DNA from: Mycolicibacterium sp. TUM20985
GTDB lineage: Bacteria; Actinomycetota; Actinomycetes; Mycobacteriales; Mycobacteriaceae
NCBI RefSeq assembly: GCF_030295745.1
Contig: NZ_AP027291.1
Coordinates: 4,402,001-4,466,000 of the forward strand
Length of the DNA stretch: 64,000 bases
Direction: 5' to 3'
The notes below the pieces were generated by a model. That model did not search any database. It was given only the letters and a program-made list of their open reading frames with translations, and was not told the origin of the DNA. Positions within the stretch are counted from its first letter, which is position 1. Each line of letters begins with the position of its first letter. Shown one piece after another: positions 39,910-47,637 of the stretch. Position numbers and translations under genes: made by a program.

Positions 39910-40886
39910 GGGAGAGCGATTGGGATGAGTCCGATGTCCGGGTGCGCCCGGGCCGGGGTTCCCGACCGCGGACCAAGACCCGCCCCAGGCACGACGACGC
40001 ACTAGCCGCAATGGTCGTGACCGTGGACCGCGGACGGTGGGGCTGTGCGCTCGGCGGCGATCCGCAGCACATCGTCACCGCGATGCGCGCGAGGGAACTC
40101 GGCCGCACCCCCATCGTGGTGGGTGACGACGTCGACATCGTCGGCGACCTGTCGGGGCAGCCCGACACGCTCGCCCGCATCGTGAGGCGGGGCGAACGGC
40201 GAACCGTGTTGCGGCGCACCGCCGATGACACCGATCCGACCGAACGCGTCCTGGTCGCCAACGCCGATCAGCTGTTGATCGTCGTTGCGCTGGCGGATCC
40301 TCCCCCGCGGACCGGCTTCGTCGAACGCTCACTGATCGCCGCATACGCCGGCGGGCTCGAGCCGATCCTGTGCCTGACGAAGACCGACCTGGTACCACCC
40401 GACGCCTTCGCGGCGCAGTTCGCCGGGCTCGACCTGACCGTGGTGACCGCGGGCCGCGACGACGACCTCACCGTGGTCGACGAGCTTCTGGACGGCAAGC
40501 TGACGGTGCTGGTCGGGCATTCCGGGGTTGGGAAGTCGACGATGGTCAATCGCCTCGTCCCGCAAGCTCATCGCGCCGTCGGCGTGGTGTCGGGCGTCGG
40601 CAAGGGCAGGCACACCTCGACCCAGTCGGTGGCGCTGCCGCTGCACGGGTCCGGGTGGGCGGTCGATACCCCGGGCATCCGATCGTTCGGGCTCGCGCAC
40701 ATCGCCCCCGCCGACGTCATGATGGCGTTCTCCGATCTCGCCGAGGCCATCGAAAACTGTCCACGTGGCTGCACCCACATGGGTCCCCCGGCCGATCCCG
40801 AATGCGCCCTCGATGCCCTGACGGGTCACGCCGCCGACCGGGTGGCCGCCGCACGGCGCCTACTGACCGCGATGACCACGGACTGA
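39906..40886 (+). CDS. rsgA: Ribosome small-subunit-dependent GTPase A
   Basis: A 326-aa circularly permuted GTPase that helps mature the 30S subunit. After an OB-like N-terminus (VDRGRWGCALGG to GERRTVLRR) come G4 LTKTD (about 160), G1 GHSGVGKSTMVN (about 200), the threonine of switch I in GRHTSTQ, and G3 DTPGIR. The C-terminal zinc knuckle is CPRGCTHMGPPADPEC (Cys, Cys, His, Cys). The start is TTG at 39906, embedded in the aroA stop; no ATG or GTG lies near the expected start. Coupled to aroA by a four-base overlap, as in M. tuberculosis gene order. Confidence 0.92.
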   Translation: MRESDWDESDVRVRPGRGSRPRTKTRPRHDDALAAMVVTVDRGRWGCALGGDPQHIVTAMRARELGRTPIVVGDDVDIVGDLSGQPDTLARIVRRGERRTVLRRTADDTDPTERVLVANADQLLIVVALADPPPRTGFVERSLIAAYAGGLEPILCLTKTDLVPPDAFAAQFAGLDLTVVTAGRDDDLTVVDELLDGKLTVLVGHSGVGKSTMVNRLVPQAHRAVGVVSGVGKGRHTSTQSVALPLHGSGWAVDTPGIRSFGLAHIAPADVMMAFSDLAEAIENCPRGCTHMGPPADPECALDALTGHAADRVAAARRLLTAMTTD

Positions 40887-40914
40887 TTCGTCCAACGGGG
40901 CCACAGAGACACCG

Positions 40915-42132
40915 TCAGCCGGCAACCCGCACCGGCAGCGCCTTCAACGAGTTGTTGAGGTTGGACCGGACCCGCACCGGGTCGCCGGCCAGTTCGATGG
41001 TCGCGAACGCGTCGAGCAGTTCGTCGAAGAACACCCTGCCCTCGAGCCGGGCCAGGTGCGCACCGAGGCAGAAGTGCCCGCCCATGCCGAACGACAGGTG
41101 CGGGTTCGGCCGGCGACGGATGTCGAACGCCTGGGGATCGGCGAAGACGGTCTCGTCGCGGTTGGCCGCGGTGTAGTACATCGCCACCTTGTCCCCCGCG
41201 CAGATCCGCACTCCGCCGAGTTCGGTGTCGAGCACCGCGGTGCGCCGGAAGTAGTGCAGTGGGTTGTCGTAGCGGATGATCTCCTCGACCGCCGGTGGCA
41301 ACAGCGTGCGGTCGGCCCGCAGGTCGGCCAACTGGTCGGGATGGCGCAACAACGTGAGCAGTCCGGAGGACAGCATTCCCTTCGTCGTGTCGTTGCCGGC
41401 GGTGACGAGTTGGACGAAGAAGCCGCCGAACTCGACGTCGGTCATCGGCTGGCCGCCGAAGTCTGCTTGCAGGATCTCGTTGGTTAGGTCGTCGACGCGA
41501 TCACCGCGTCGCCGTTGTCGAGCGAATTCCATTGCGTACAAGGCCATCTCGGCACCGGCCGGGCCATCGGCGTGGTCGGGATCGTAGAGGTCGGGATCCT
41601 GGCTGGAGGTGGTGATCTCGGCCAGCCGCTGCAGGTAGGCCCAGTCCTGCCGGGGGATGCCGAACAACTCACCGATCACCTGGGTGGGCAGCCGGGCGGC
41701 GACGTCGTGGACGAACTCGACTTCACCGCATTCGGCCGCCTCGGCCACGATCTGACGGCAGATATCGCGCACGTGAGGTCCCAGTTCGGCGATCGCCCTC
41801 GGCCGGAAGTGCCCGGCCAGCGGAGCCCGGTAGATCTGGTGGCGGGGCGGATCCATGGCCAGCAGCATGTTGCGCATCCTGGCCAGCGCGTCGGGGGGAA
41901 GGTCCTCGACCACCACGCCACCTTCGGCAGAGGAGAAGATCTCCGGGTTGCGCGCGACGTGAACGACGTCGGCGTGGCGCAACACCGCCCAAAATCCTGC
42001 CTGGCCGTTCATGGGCTGCCAGTGCACGGGGTCGGTGCGCCGCAGCTCGGCCAGCGCCTCGTGCGGCACGTCGTCGACGAAGGTGTCCGGATCGGCCAGG
42101 TCGACGGACCCGGCCGCGGTGGCGGTGGTCAT
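40915..42132 (-). CDS. Cytochrome P450
   Basis: A 405-aa soluble bacterial P450. The I-helix oxygen-activation motif is VTAGNDTTKG (about 240), the ExxR is EEIIRYDNP (about 280), and the heme-thiolate loop is SFGMGGHFCLGAHLAR (Cys about 350). Sequences such as EGGVVVEDLP and LLAMDPPRHQIYR place it with actinobacterial terpene/sterol/fatty-acid-oxidising families, but I cannot assign a CYP number or substrate. The ATG at 42132 abuts the stop of the cupin gene, so the two are one operon. No ferredoxin gene is adjacent. Confidence 0.92.
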   Translation of the reverse strand: MTTATAAGSVDLADPDTFVDDVPHEALAELRRTDPVHWQPMNGQAGFWAVLRHADVVHVARNPEIFSSAEGGVVVEDLPPDALARMRNMLLAMDPPRHQIYRAPLAGHFRPRAIAELGPHVRDICRQIVAEAAECGEVEFVHDVAARLPTQVIGELFGIPRQDWAYLQRLAEITTSSQDPDLYDPDHADGPAGAEMALYAMEFARQRRRGDRVDDLTNEILQADFGGQPMTDVEFGGFFVQLVTAGNDTTKGMLSSGLLTLLRHPDQLADLRADRTLLPPAVEEIIRYDNPLHYFRRTAVLDTELGGVRICAGDKVAMYYTAANRDETVFADPQAFDIRRRPNPHLSFGMGGHFCLGAHLARLEGRVFFDELLDAFATIELAGDPVRVRSNLNNSLKALPVRVAG

Positions 42133-42588
42133 CTAACCGAGCAGGACGTTGGGCCGCGGGAGATTGGCCACCTCGCACAGGGCGAGGTAGGTGTTCAGCG
42201 CGGTGGATCCGTCGACGACGCTTTCGACCTCACCGTCCTCGTCGATGTTGAGGTTGGCCCCGTAGATCTGGAACCACACGTGCGTGTCCTCTTCCAGTAC
42301 CTGCAGGGTGTGCACCGAACCTGCAGGCTCGTAGAGGAACGAGCCGGGGCGGTTGACGTAGTCGTATTCCTTGTACTTCCAGGCTCCCGACGTCGTATAG
42401 GCGTACACCGGCCCGGTGTGCTTGTGGCGGTGTACCTCGTAGCCCGCGCGGAAGACGTTCTCCACGATCCACAGGCCCTCAGTCGCCTTCACCTGCAGGA
42501 CCTTGAGCTTCGAACCGTCGGGAAGGTCGACGAACGGCAGCTCGTCGGCGCCGATGTGCACGGCCGTGGGGACGTCGAACGTCGTCAT
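42133..42588 (-). CDS. Cupin dioxygenase-like protein (2,4'-dihydroxyacetophenone dioxygenase family)
   Basis: A 151-aa single-domain cupin. Metal-binding residues fit the pattern: EVHRHKHTGPVYAYTTSG (motif 1, about 55-72, two His plus downstream Glu/Tyr) and PAGSVHTLQV (motif 2, about 100, His). Overall it resembles 2,4'-dihydroxyacetophenone dioxygenase-type proteins that cleave C-C bonds beside a carbonyl. ATG 42588 has a perfect AAAGGAG 7 bases upstream. It is translated just ahead of the P450 with no gap, so they probably act on the same compound. An AT-rich promoter with a dyad precedes it. Confidence 0.82.
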   Translation of the reverse strand: MTTFDVPTAVHIGADELPFVDLPDGSKLKVLQVKATEGLWIVENVFRAGYEVHRHKHTGPVYAYTTSGAWKYKEYDYVNRPGSFLYEPAGSVHTLQVLEEDTHVWFQIYGANLNIDEDGEVESVVDGSTALNTYLALCEVANLPRPNVLLG

Positions 42589-42626
42589 GTGATGGCTCCT
42601 TTGGGCGAAGGATGAGGTGTGATGAC

Positions 42627-42657
42627 CATCATAGGACATTCTTATCATGTTTTCTAA
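42627..42657 (-). promoter_or_regulatory. Promoter and dyad operator of the cupin-P450 operon
   Basis: On the minus strand -35 TTAGAA (42652-42657), an 18-base spacer and -10 TATGAT (42628-42633). An imperfect palindrome spans 42627-42649, with CATCATAGG on the plus strand mirrored by CTTATCATG (7 of 9 positions), covering the spacer and -10. This is a natural place for a repressor. The stretch is markedly AT-rich compared with its surroundings. Confidence 0.5.
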
Positions 42658-42787
42658 TACGTGAATTTGGCCGCGACGCTCAGGCTCCTGAGCGCGATGA
42701 CATCGGCCTGACGGACCCGGCGACCCGGTTTGCATCGCCACAGTGTTGGGCACGATGACAAGGGCAAAACGCACTAGGAGGCCAACC

Positions 42788-43636
42788 ATGACCAACGTCC
42801 CAAACATCGAACTGAGCACGGGTTCGAGCATTCCGCAGCTCGGATTCGGCGTGTACCAGATCGATCCCGACGAGACCGCCGGCGCGGTGAAGACCGCGCT
42901 GGACCTCGGCTACCGGCACATCGACACCGCCGAGATGTACCAGAACGAGGCCGGTGTCGGCCAGGGCATCCGGGATTCCGGTCTCGACCGCGCCGACGTC
43001 TTCGTCACCAGCAAGCTCAACAACGGCTTCCACGAACCCGACGCCGCGCGGAAGGCATTCGACGAGACCCTGAGCAAGCTCGGCTTCGACTACGTCGACC
43101 TGTTCCTCATCCACTGGCCACTGCCGACGCTATACACCAACGACTTCATCTCGACGTGGCAGACGCTGGAGGAGTTCCGGCGTGACGGCCGCGCCCGCAG
43201 CATCGGAGTCTCGAACTTCCAGGTCGCCCATCTCGAGCGCCTGGCGAACGAGACGGACACCGTGCCCGCCGTCAACCAGATCGAGGTGCATCCGTACTTC
43301 GTCAACGACGAGGTTCGCGCGTACTGCGGCGAGCATGACATCGCCGTCGAGGCGTGGTCGCCCATCGCCCAGGGCGCGGTGCTCGACGACCCGGTCGTGA
43401 CCAAGATTGCCGAGGCGTCGGGCAAGTCCCCGGCTCAGGTCGTTCTGCGCTGGCACATTCAGCGCGGTGACATCATCTTCCCGAAGTCGGTGACGCCCAA
43501 GCGGATCGAGGAGAACATCGCGCTGTTCGACTTCGAGTTGAGCGAGCACGACGTCGAGGCGCTCACGGCCCTCGACAAGGGTGAGGACGGCCGGACCGGA
43601 CCCAACCCGGACACGTTCGACTACATCCCCGACTGA
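42788..43636 (+). CDS. Aldo-keto reductase
   Basis: A 282-aa AKR of the 2,5-diketo-gluconate-reductase-like group. The catalytic tetrad is visible: Asp in GYRHIDTAEMYQNE (with Tyr, about 45-52), Lys in FVTSKLNN (about 76) and His in FLIHWPLP (about 108). NADPH-binding residues lie in IIFPKSVTPKRIEEN (about 235-249). ATG 42788 has a near-perfect TAGGAGG 6 bases upstream. It is divergent from the cupin-P450 operon across about 200 bases and is followed by a very strong bidirectional terminator. Substrate unknown. Confidence 0.92.
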   Translation: MTNVPNIELSTGSSIPQLGFGVYQIDPDETAGAVKTALDLGYRHIDTAEMYQNEAGVGQGIRDSGLDRADVFVTSKLNNGFHEPDAARKAFDETLSKLGFDYVDLFLIHWPLPTLYTNDFISTWQTLEEFRRDGRARSIGVSNFQVAHLERLANETDTVPAVNQIEVHPYFVNDEVRAYCGEHDIAVEAWSPIAQGAVLDDPVVTKIAEASGKSPAQVVLRWHIQRGDIIFPKSVTPKRIEENIALFDFELSEHDVEALTALDKGEDGRTGPNPDTFDYIPD

Positions 43637-43647
43637 CCAGTCCAGAA

Positions 43648-43691
43648 CGAAACTGCGGGGAGATCGCCATTGCGATCTCCCCGCAGTTTCG
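43648..43691. terminator. Perfect 20-bp stem bidirectional terminator
   Basis: Arms 43648-43667 and 43672-43691 are perfectly complementary over 20 bp with a CATT loop. The arms begin CGAAACTGCGGGG. The hairpin lies in the 69-base gap between the convergent aldo-keto reductase and desaturase genes. Poor T-tracts flank it (TTTCG on each strand), as is usual for mycobacterial terminators. Confidence 0.85.
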
Positions 43692-43705
43692 TCGAGAGGG
43701 TGGGG

Positions 43706-44938
43706 CTACGCCGCCCGCGCCCGCTTCCCGCGCCGGCGTTCCCGCACCGCCGCGATCGCCGACTTCAAGCCACGGCGTTGCTCCGGGTCGAGCCCGTCGA
43801 ACATCCGCTCGCTACGAGTCTCCGGAGCGTCGTCGCGGGTGTCCCGCAGGAACTTGTCCGGCAGCGACAGCTTGGCGATCGTCCGCCAGGTCTTGCCGTA
43901 TTGGACCGCGAAGTTGCCCGTCGTGTAAGGCAAGTCGTACTTCTCGCAGATCTCCCTGACGCGGATGCTGATCTCGTGCAGCCGATTGCTGGGCAGATCC
44001 GGATACAGATGGTGCTCGATCTGGTTGCTGAGGTTGCCGCTCATGAACCGCAGTGCGGGCCCGCCCTCGAAGTTGGCGCTGCCCAGCATCTGCCGGAGAT
44101 ACCACTGGCCCTTGGACTCGCCCACCATGTCGGTCTTGGTGAACTTCTCGGCGCCGTCGGGGAAGTGCCCGCAGAAGATCACGGCGTTCGCCCACACGTT
44201 GCGGATGACGTTGGCCACCGCGTTGGCCGTGAGCGTGGATTTGTAGGTGGCCGCGGGTGACAGTGACGTCAGCGCCGGGTAGGCCACATAGTCCTTCAGC
44301 ACCTGATGGCCGGCCTTGATGCCGAACTCGCGTACCCGCTCGAGCGTCTCCTTGCGGTCGTCGCGACCCATGAAGATCTTGCCGAGTTCGAGATGCTGGA
44401 GGCCGACGCCCCACTCGAAGCCGATCGCCAGCAGGGTGTTGAAGAGCAGGTTGCCGTACAGGTTGAACGGCTTCCACTTGGCATCACGCGTCACACGGAT
44501 GACGCCGTAGCCGACGTCGTCGTCCATCCCGAGGATGTTGGTGTACTTGTGATGCATGAAGTTGTGGGTGAACCGCCAGTGCTTGGACGCCCCGCTCATG
44601 TCCCACTCCCACGTCGAGGAGTGAATCTCGGGATCGTTCATCCAGTCCCACTGGCCGTGCATGACGTTGTGGCCGATCTCCATGTTCTCGATGATCTTGG
44701 CCACGCCGAGTGTTGCGGTGCCCGCCCACCAAGCCGACCGTCGAGAACCGGCAGCCAGAATCAACCGGCCGGCGACCTCGAGGGCGCGCTGGGCGGCGAT
44801 GGTGCGGCGGATGTAACGGGAGTCGCGTTCACCGCGGGAGTCTTCGATGTCCAGGCGGATCGCGTCCAGTTCGTGGCCCAGGTTTTCGATGTCCGCATCG
44901 GTCAGATGCGTGAATGCGGGTACGTCTGTGATTGCCAT
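43706..44938 (-). CDS. desA3: Acyl-CoA delta-9 desaturase (DesA3 type)
   Basis: A 410-aa integral membrane fatty-acyl-CoA desaturase making oleoyl/palmitoleoyl chains. The three histidine boxes are intact: GHNVMHGQ (about 88), HNFMHHKYTN (about 125) and NQIEHHLYPD (about 305). Hydrophobic segments lie between the boxes. The C-terminus is basic and ends in Ala-Ala, reminiscent of the C-terminal degradation signal reported for M. tuberculosis DesA3. AAGGAGG lies 6 bases before ATG 44938. The electron-donating reductase gene lies immediately upstream on the same strand, with an operator palindrome in the 66-base gap. Confidence 0.94.
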   Translation of the reverse strand: MAITDVPAFTHLTDADIENLGHELDAIRLDIEDSRGERDSRYIRRTIAAQRALEVAGRLILAAGSRRSAWWAGTATLGVAKIIENMEIGHNVMHGQWDWMNDPEIHSSTWEWDMSGASKHWRFTHNFMHHKYTNILGMDDDVGYGVIRVTRDAKWKPFNLYGNLLFNTLLAIGFEWGVGLQHLELGKIFMGRDDRKETLERVREFGIKAGHQVLKDYVAYPALTSLSPAATYKSTLTANAVANVIRNVWANAVIFCGHFPDGAEKFTKTDMVGESKGQWYLRQMLGSANFEGGPALRFMSGNLSNQIEHHLYPDLPSNRLHEISIRVREICEKYDLPYTTGNFAVQYGKTWRTIAKLSLPDKFLRDTRDDAPETRSERMFDGLDPEQRRGLKSAIAAVRERRRGKRARAA

Positions 44939-44963
44939 CGGTTGCCTCCTTCTGTGACTACGC

Positions 44964-44991
44964 TACCGTAACCTACGGTTGCGTAGGTTAC
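44964..44991 (-). promoter_or_regulatory. Operator palindrome upstream of the desaturase
   Basis: A perfect inverted repeat GTAACCTACG-GTTG-CGTAGGTTAC (44968-44991) is preceded by TACC, giving TACCGTAACCTACG at 44964-44977. The same TACCGTAAC[C/T]TACG core occurs before the reductase gene at 46211-46224. It lies about 30 bases before the desA3 start and is typical of a TetR-family site. Confidence 0.75.
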
Positions 44992-45004
44992 TAGCCAGTA
45001 AACC

Positions 45005-46150
45005 CTAGACGTCGAGCACACAATCGCCGGAAGCTGCCGAAATGCAGGTCTGCACCCGACTCCCCGGCTCGTGTTCGGTACCCGTCCGTAGATCCCTTAC
45101 ATGCCCGTCAATGAGCCCGACCACACATGACTGGCAGATCCCCATCCGGCAGCCGAAGGGCATCTGGATGCCCACCTGCTCGCCTGCGTCCATCAGGGAC
45201 GTCGCTGCGTCGGCCTCGACCGTCTTACCGCTGCGTTCGAACGTCACCGTTCCCCCGGTGCCGTGCGCCTGGGCGCGTGCCGCCGCGAACCTCTCCAGGT
45301 GCAGGTGATCGCCGATCCCCTGCGCCGACCACAGGCGGTGCGCGTCATCGAGCATGCTGCCCGGCCCGCATGCCCACGTCTGACGATCCCCCCAGTCGGG
45401 CACGGTGTCGCCGAGCGTCGCCAGGTCGAGACGGCCCTCGGTCCGCGTCGCGCGGACGATCAGCCGGTAGCCGTCGTGTGCATCGTGAAGGCGCGCCAAC
45501 TCCTCGGCGAACATGACGTCGGACGCCGTCGGCGCCGAGTGCACGTGGACCACGTCACCAACCTGATCGCGGCGCGCCAGAGTGCGGAGCATCGACATCA
45601 CGGGGGTGATGCCCGAACCCGCGGTGAGGAACAGCACCGAGGCGGGTGCCGGGTCGGGCATGACGAAGTTGCCCTGCGGTGCAGCCAGCCGCACGATCGT
45701 TCCCGGCGTCACGCCGCCGACCAGGTGGCTCGACAGGAACCCTTCGGGCATTGCCTTCACGGTGATGCTGATGACCTGTGCGCGTTTCGGCGGACTCGAG
45801 GGCGCGGAGGTCAGTGAGTAGGACCGCCAACGCCAGCGACCGTCGACCAACACCCCGATGCCGACGTACTGCCCGGGCTCGTAGTCGAAGTGGAAACCCC
45901 AGCCGGGCTTGATCACCAGCGTCGCGGAGTCGACGGTCTCGCGGCGCACTTCGATCACGCGCCCGCGCAATTCCCGCGCCGACCACAACGGGTTGGCGAG
46001 CTTCAGGTAGTCGTCGGGCAGCAGTGGCGTGGTGATCCGCTGCGCCACCGAGCGCAGCGCCTGCCAACCCGGATGTTGCCTTGCCCCTGCAAGTGTCGGG
46101 CGGATGGTGTCGGCCACGTTGGCAGCGACCTTGATTTCATGCTTGGCCAT
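45005..46150 (-). CDS. Ferredoxin reductase-type electron donor of the desaturase
   Basis: A 381-aa flavin/iron-sulfur oxidoreductase (Rv3230c type) that passes electrons from NADPH to the acyl-CoA desaturase. The FAD-binding motif RWRSYSLTSAP (about 108) is followed by NADPH-binding LTAGSGITPVMSML (about 178) and ACGPGSMLDDA (about 262). A C-terminal plant-type 2Fe-2S domain has CRMGICQSC plus a later QTCIS (about 335-372). ATG 46150 has AGGAG 5-9 bases upstream. It is translated before desA3 with a 66-base gap that carries a second operator, so the desaturase can also be transcribed alone. Confidence 0.93.
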   Translation of the reverse strand: MAKHEIKVAANVADTIRPTLAGARQHPGWQALRSVAQRITTPLLPDDYLKLANPLWSARELRGRVIEVRRETVDSATLVIKPGWGFHFDYEPGQYVGIGVLVDGRWRWRSYSLTSAPSSPPKRAQVISITVKAMPEGFLSSHLVGGVTPGTIVRLAAPQGNFVMPDPAPASVLFLTAGSGITPVMSMLRTLARRDQVGDVVHVHSAPTASDVMFAEELARLHDAHDGYRLIVRATRTEGRLDLATLGDTVPDWGDRQTWACGPGSMLDDAHRLWSAQGIGDHLHLERFAAARAQAHGTGGTVTFERSGKTVEADAATSLMDAGEQVGIQMPFGCRMGICQSCVVGLIDGHVRDLRTGTEHEPGSRVQTCISAASGDCVLDV

Positions 46151-46203
46151 GACGGCTCCTGCTCACCTTGCGCCGGTATCGTGAAACGCCTTGCGGACGG
46201 CAA

Positions 46204-46225
46204 CCTACGGTACCGTAACTTACGC
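46204..46225 (-). promoter_or_regulatory. Operator palindrome upstream of the desaturase reductase
   Basis: Contains the perfect 12-bp palindrome TACGGTACCGTA (46206-46217) overlapping CGTAAC-TTACG and the core TACCGTAACTTACG (46211-46224) shared with the desA3 site. It sits 61-74 bases before the reductase start, in the gap after the DUF6912 gene. Confidence 0.7.
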
Positions 46226-46239
46226 TCGGGCCTCCAGCC

Positions 46240-46749
46240 TCAGAGCAGCTCCAGGAGGAACGGCAGCTCCTGGGTGGCGTACCAGGCGAGGTCGTGGTCC
46301 TGGGCATCGCCGACGGTGAGCTCTGCGTCCTCGTCGCCGAAATCGGCCAGATCCACGACCTCGATCGCGGCCTCGACGGCAGGCTCGGCTCCGGCGTTGT
46401 CGAGATAGGCGGCGATGACGTCGGCCATGCCAATGGGGCCCGCCAACCGCACCACCGCGTCGTCCAGATCGGGCCGGATGGTGACACCCTCGACGTCGGC
46501 CACCAGCACCGCGCGCCGCAGCGGCAGCTCACTGCCGGCCGAGTCGCCACGCTCGCCCGACAGCAACCGCAGCGACGCCAGGGCCGCCTCGCGCAGTGCC
46601 ACCTCGGCGAGCTCGTCGTCGTCACCCTCGGCGTAGGACTCGCGCAGCGCGGGAGTGACGGCGAACGCCGTCCCGCTCAGTGCGTGCATCGACTGGTCGG
46701 CCACCAGCCGTTGCAGCATGGCAACGGTCGCAGGGATGTAGACGCGCAC
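46240..46749 (-). CDS. DUF6912 family protein (Rv3231c-like)
   Basis: A 169-aa actinobacterial protein starting MRVYIPATVAMLQRLV, with an acidic middle (EGDDDELAEVALREAALASL) and no membrane segment or catalytic motif I recognise. The GTG start at 46749 follows TAGTCT by 6 bases on the minus strand, so it may have its own leaderless transcript. It also lies only 9 bases after the ppk2 stop and may be read through from it. Function unknown. Confidence 0.8.
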   Translation of the reverse strand: MRVYIPATVAMLQRLVADQSMHALSGTAFAVTPALRESYAEGDDDELAEVALREAALASLRLLSGERGDSAGSELPLRRAVLVADVEGVTIRPDLDDAVVRLAGPIGMADVIAAYLDNAGAEPAVEAAIEVVDLADFGDEDAELTVGDAQDHDLAWYATQELPFLLELL

Positions 46750-46758
46750 CAGCCGAGA

Positions 46759-47613
46759 CTAGCCGTCCCGGTCCCCCATCAACGTCGCGACGTGATCGTC
46801 GACATAGGTCGACAAGGCGCGCGACGGCCGCTCGTAGGCGTGGCTCAACACGTGCCGCTCCGGCAACTCCACCTTGGGCAGCTGGACGTGGTGGTAGTCG
46901 ATGGTGCTCAGCAGGTGGTTCATCATGTTCAGCCGGGCATGCTTCTTGATGTCGGACTCCACGACGTACCAGGGACTCTCCGGGGTGTCGGTGTGGACCA
47001 TCATCTCGTCCTTGGCCCGCGAGTAATCCTCCCAGCGGTACACCGATTCCATGTCCATCGGACTCAGCTTCCATTGCCGGACGGGATCATTCATCCGGGA
47101 CTTGAAGCGGCGCAGCTGCTCGTCGTCGGACACCGAGAACCAGTACTTACGCAGCAGGATGCCGTCGTCCAGCAACATCTGCTCGAACAGCGGGGTCTGC
47201 CGGAGGAACAACGAATGTTCCTCCGGTGTGCAGAATCCCATGACCTTCTCCACCCCGGCCCGGTTGTACCAGGACCGGTCGAACAGCACCATCTCAGACT
47301 TGGCGGGGAGCTCCGCGACGTAGCGTTGGTAGTACCACTGCCCACGCTCGCGGTCGCTGGGCGCGGGTAGCGCGGCGATCCGCGCCACTCGGGGGCTGAG
47401 ATACTCGGTGATGCGCTTGATGGTGCCACCCTTGCCCGCGGCGTCTCGGCCCTCGAAGACGATTGCGACGCGGGCGCCGGTGTGCCGTACCCATTCCTGC
47501 ATCTTGACGAATTCCGTTTGGAGACGGAACAATTCGGCCTCGTAGACGTCGTTGTCGATCTTGTCCCGCTTGGACTTCTTCGCCGAGCCTTTCGAACCCT
47601 TGCTCTTGCTCAT
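46759..47613 (-). CDS. ppk2: Polyphosphate kinase 2
   Basis: A 284-aa class PPK2 enzyme (Rv3232c type) that uses polyphosphate to phosphorylate nucleoside diphosphates, mainly GDP to GTP in mycobacteria. Walker A is FEGRDAAGKGGTI (about 55), the lid-like YLSPRVARIAALPAPSDRERGQW (about 70-92, given in part) has the conserved PxxxExxQWY-type motif, and Walker B is VLFDRSWYNRAGVE (about 108). The N-terminal 20 residues are Lys/Ser-rich and probably disordered. ATG 47613 is followed upstream by the WS/DGAT gene on the same strand, 24 bases away. Confidence 0.94.
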   Translation of the reverse strand: MSKSKGSKGSAKKSKRDKIDNDVYEAELFRLQTEFVKMQEWVRHTGARVAIVFEGRDAAGKGGTIKRITEYLSPRVARIAALPAPSDRERGQWYYQRYVAELPAKSEMVLFDRSWYNRAGVEKVMGFCTPEEHSLFLRQTPLFEQMLLDDGILLRKYWFSVSDDEQLRRFKSRMNDPVRQWKLSPMDMESVYRWEDYSRAKDEMMVHTDTPESPWYVVESDIKKHARLNMMNHLLSTIDYHHVQLPKVELPERHVLSHAYERPSRALSTYVDDHVATLMGDRDG

Positions 47614-47637
47614 CGCCGCATGATAGTGCGATCCGAC

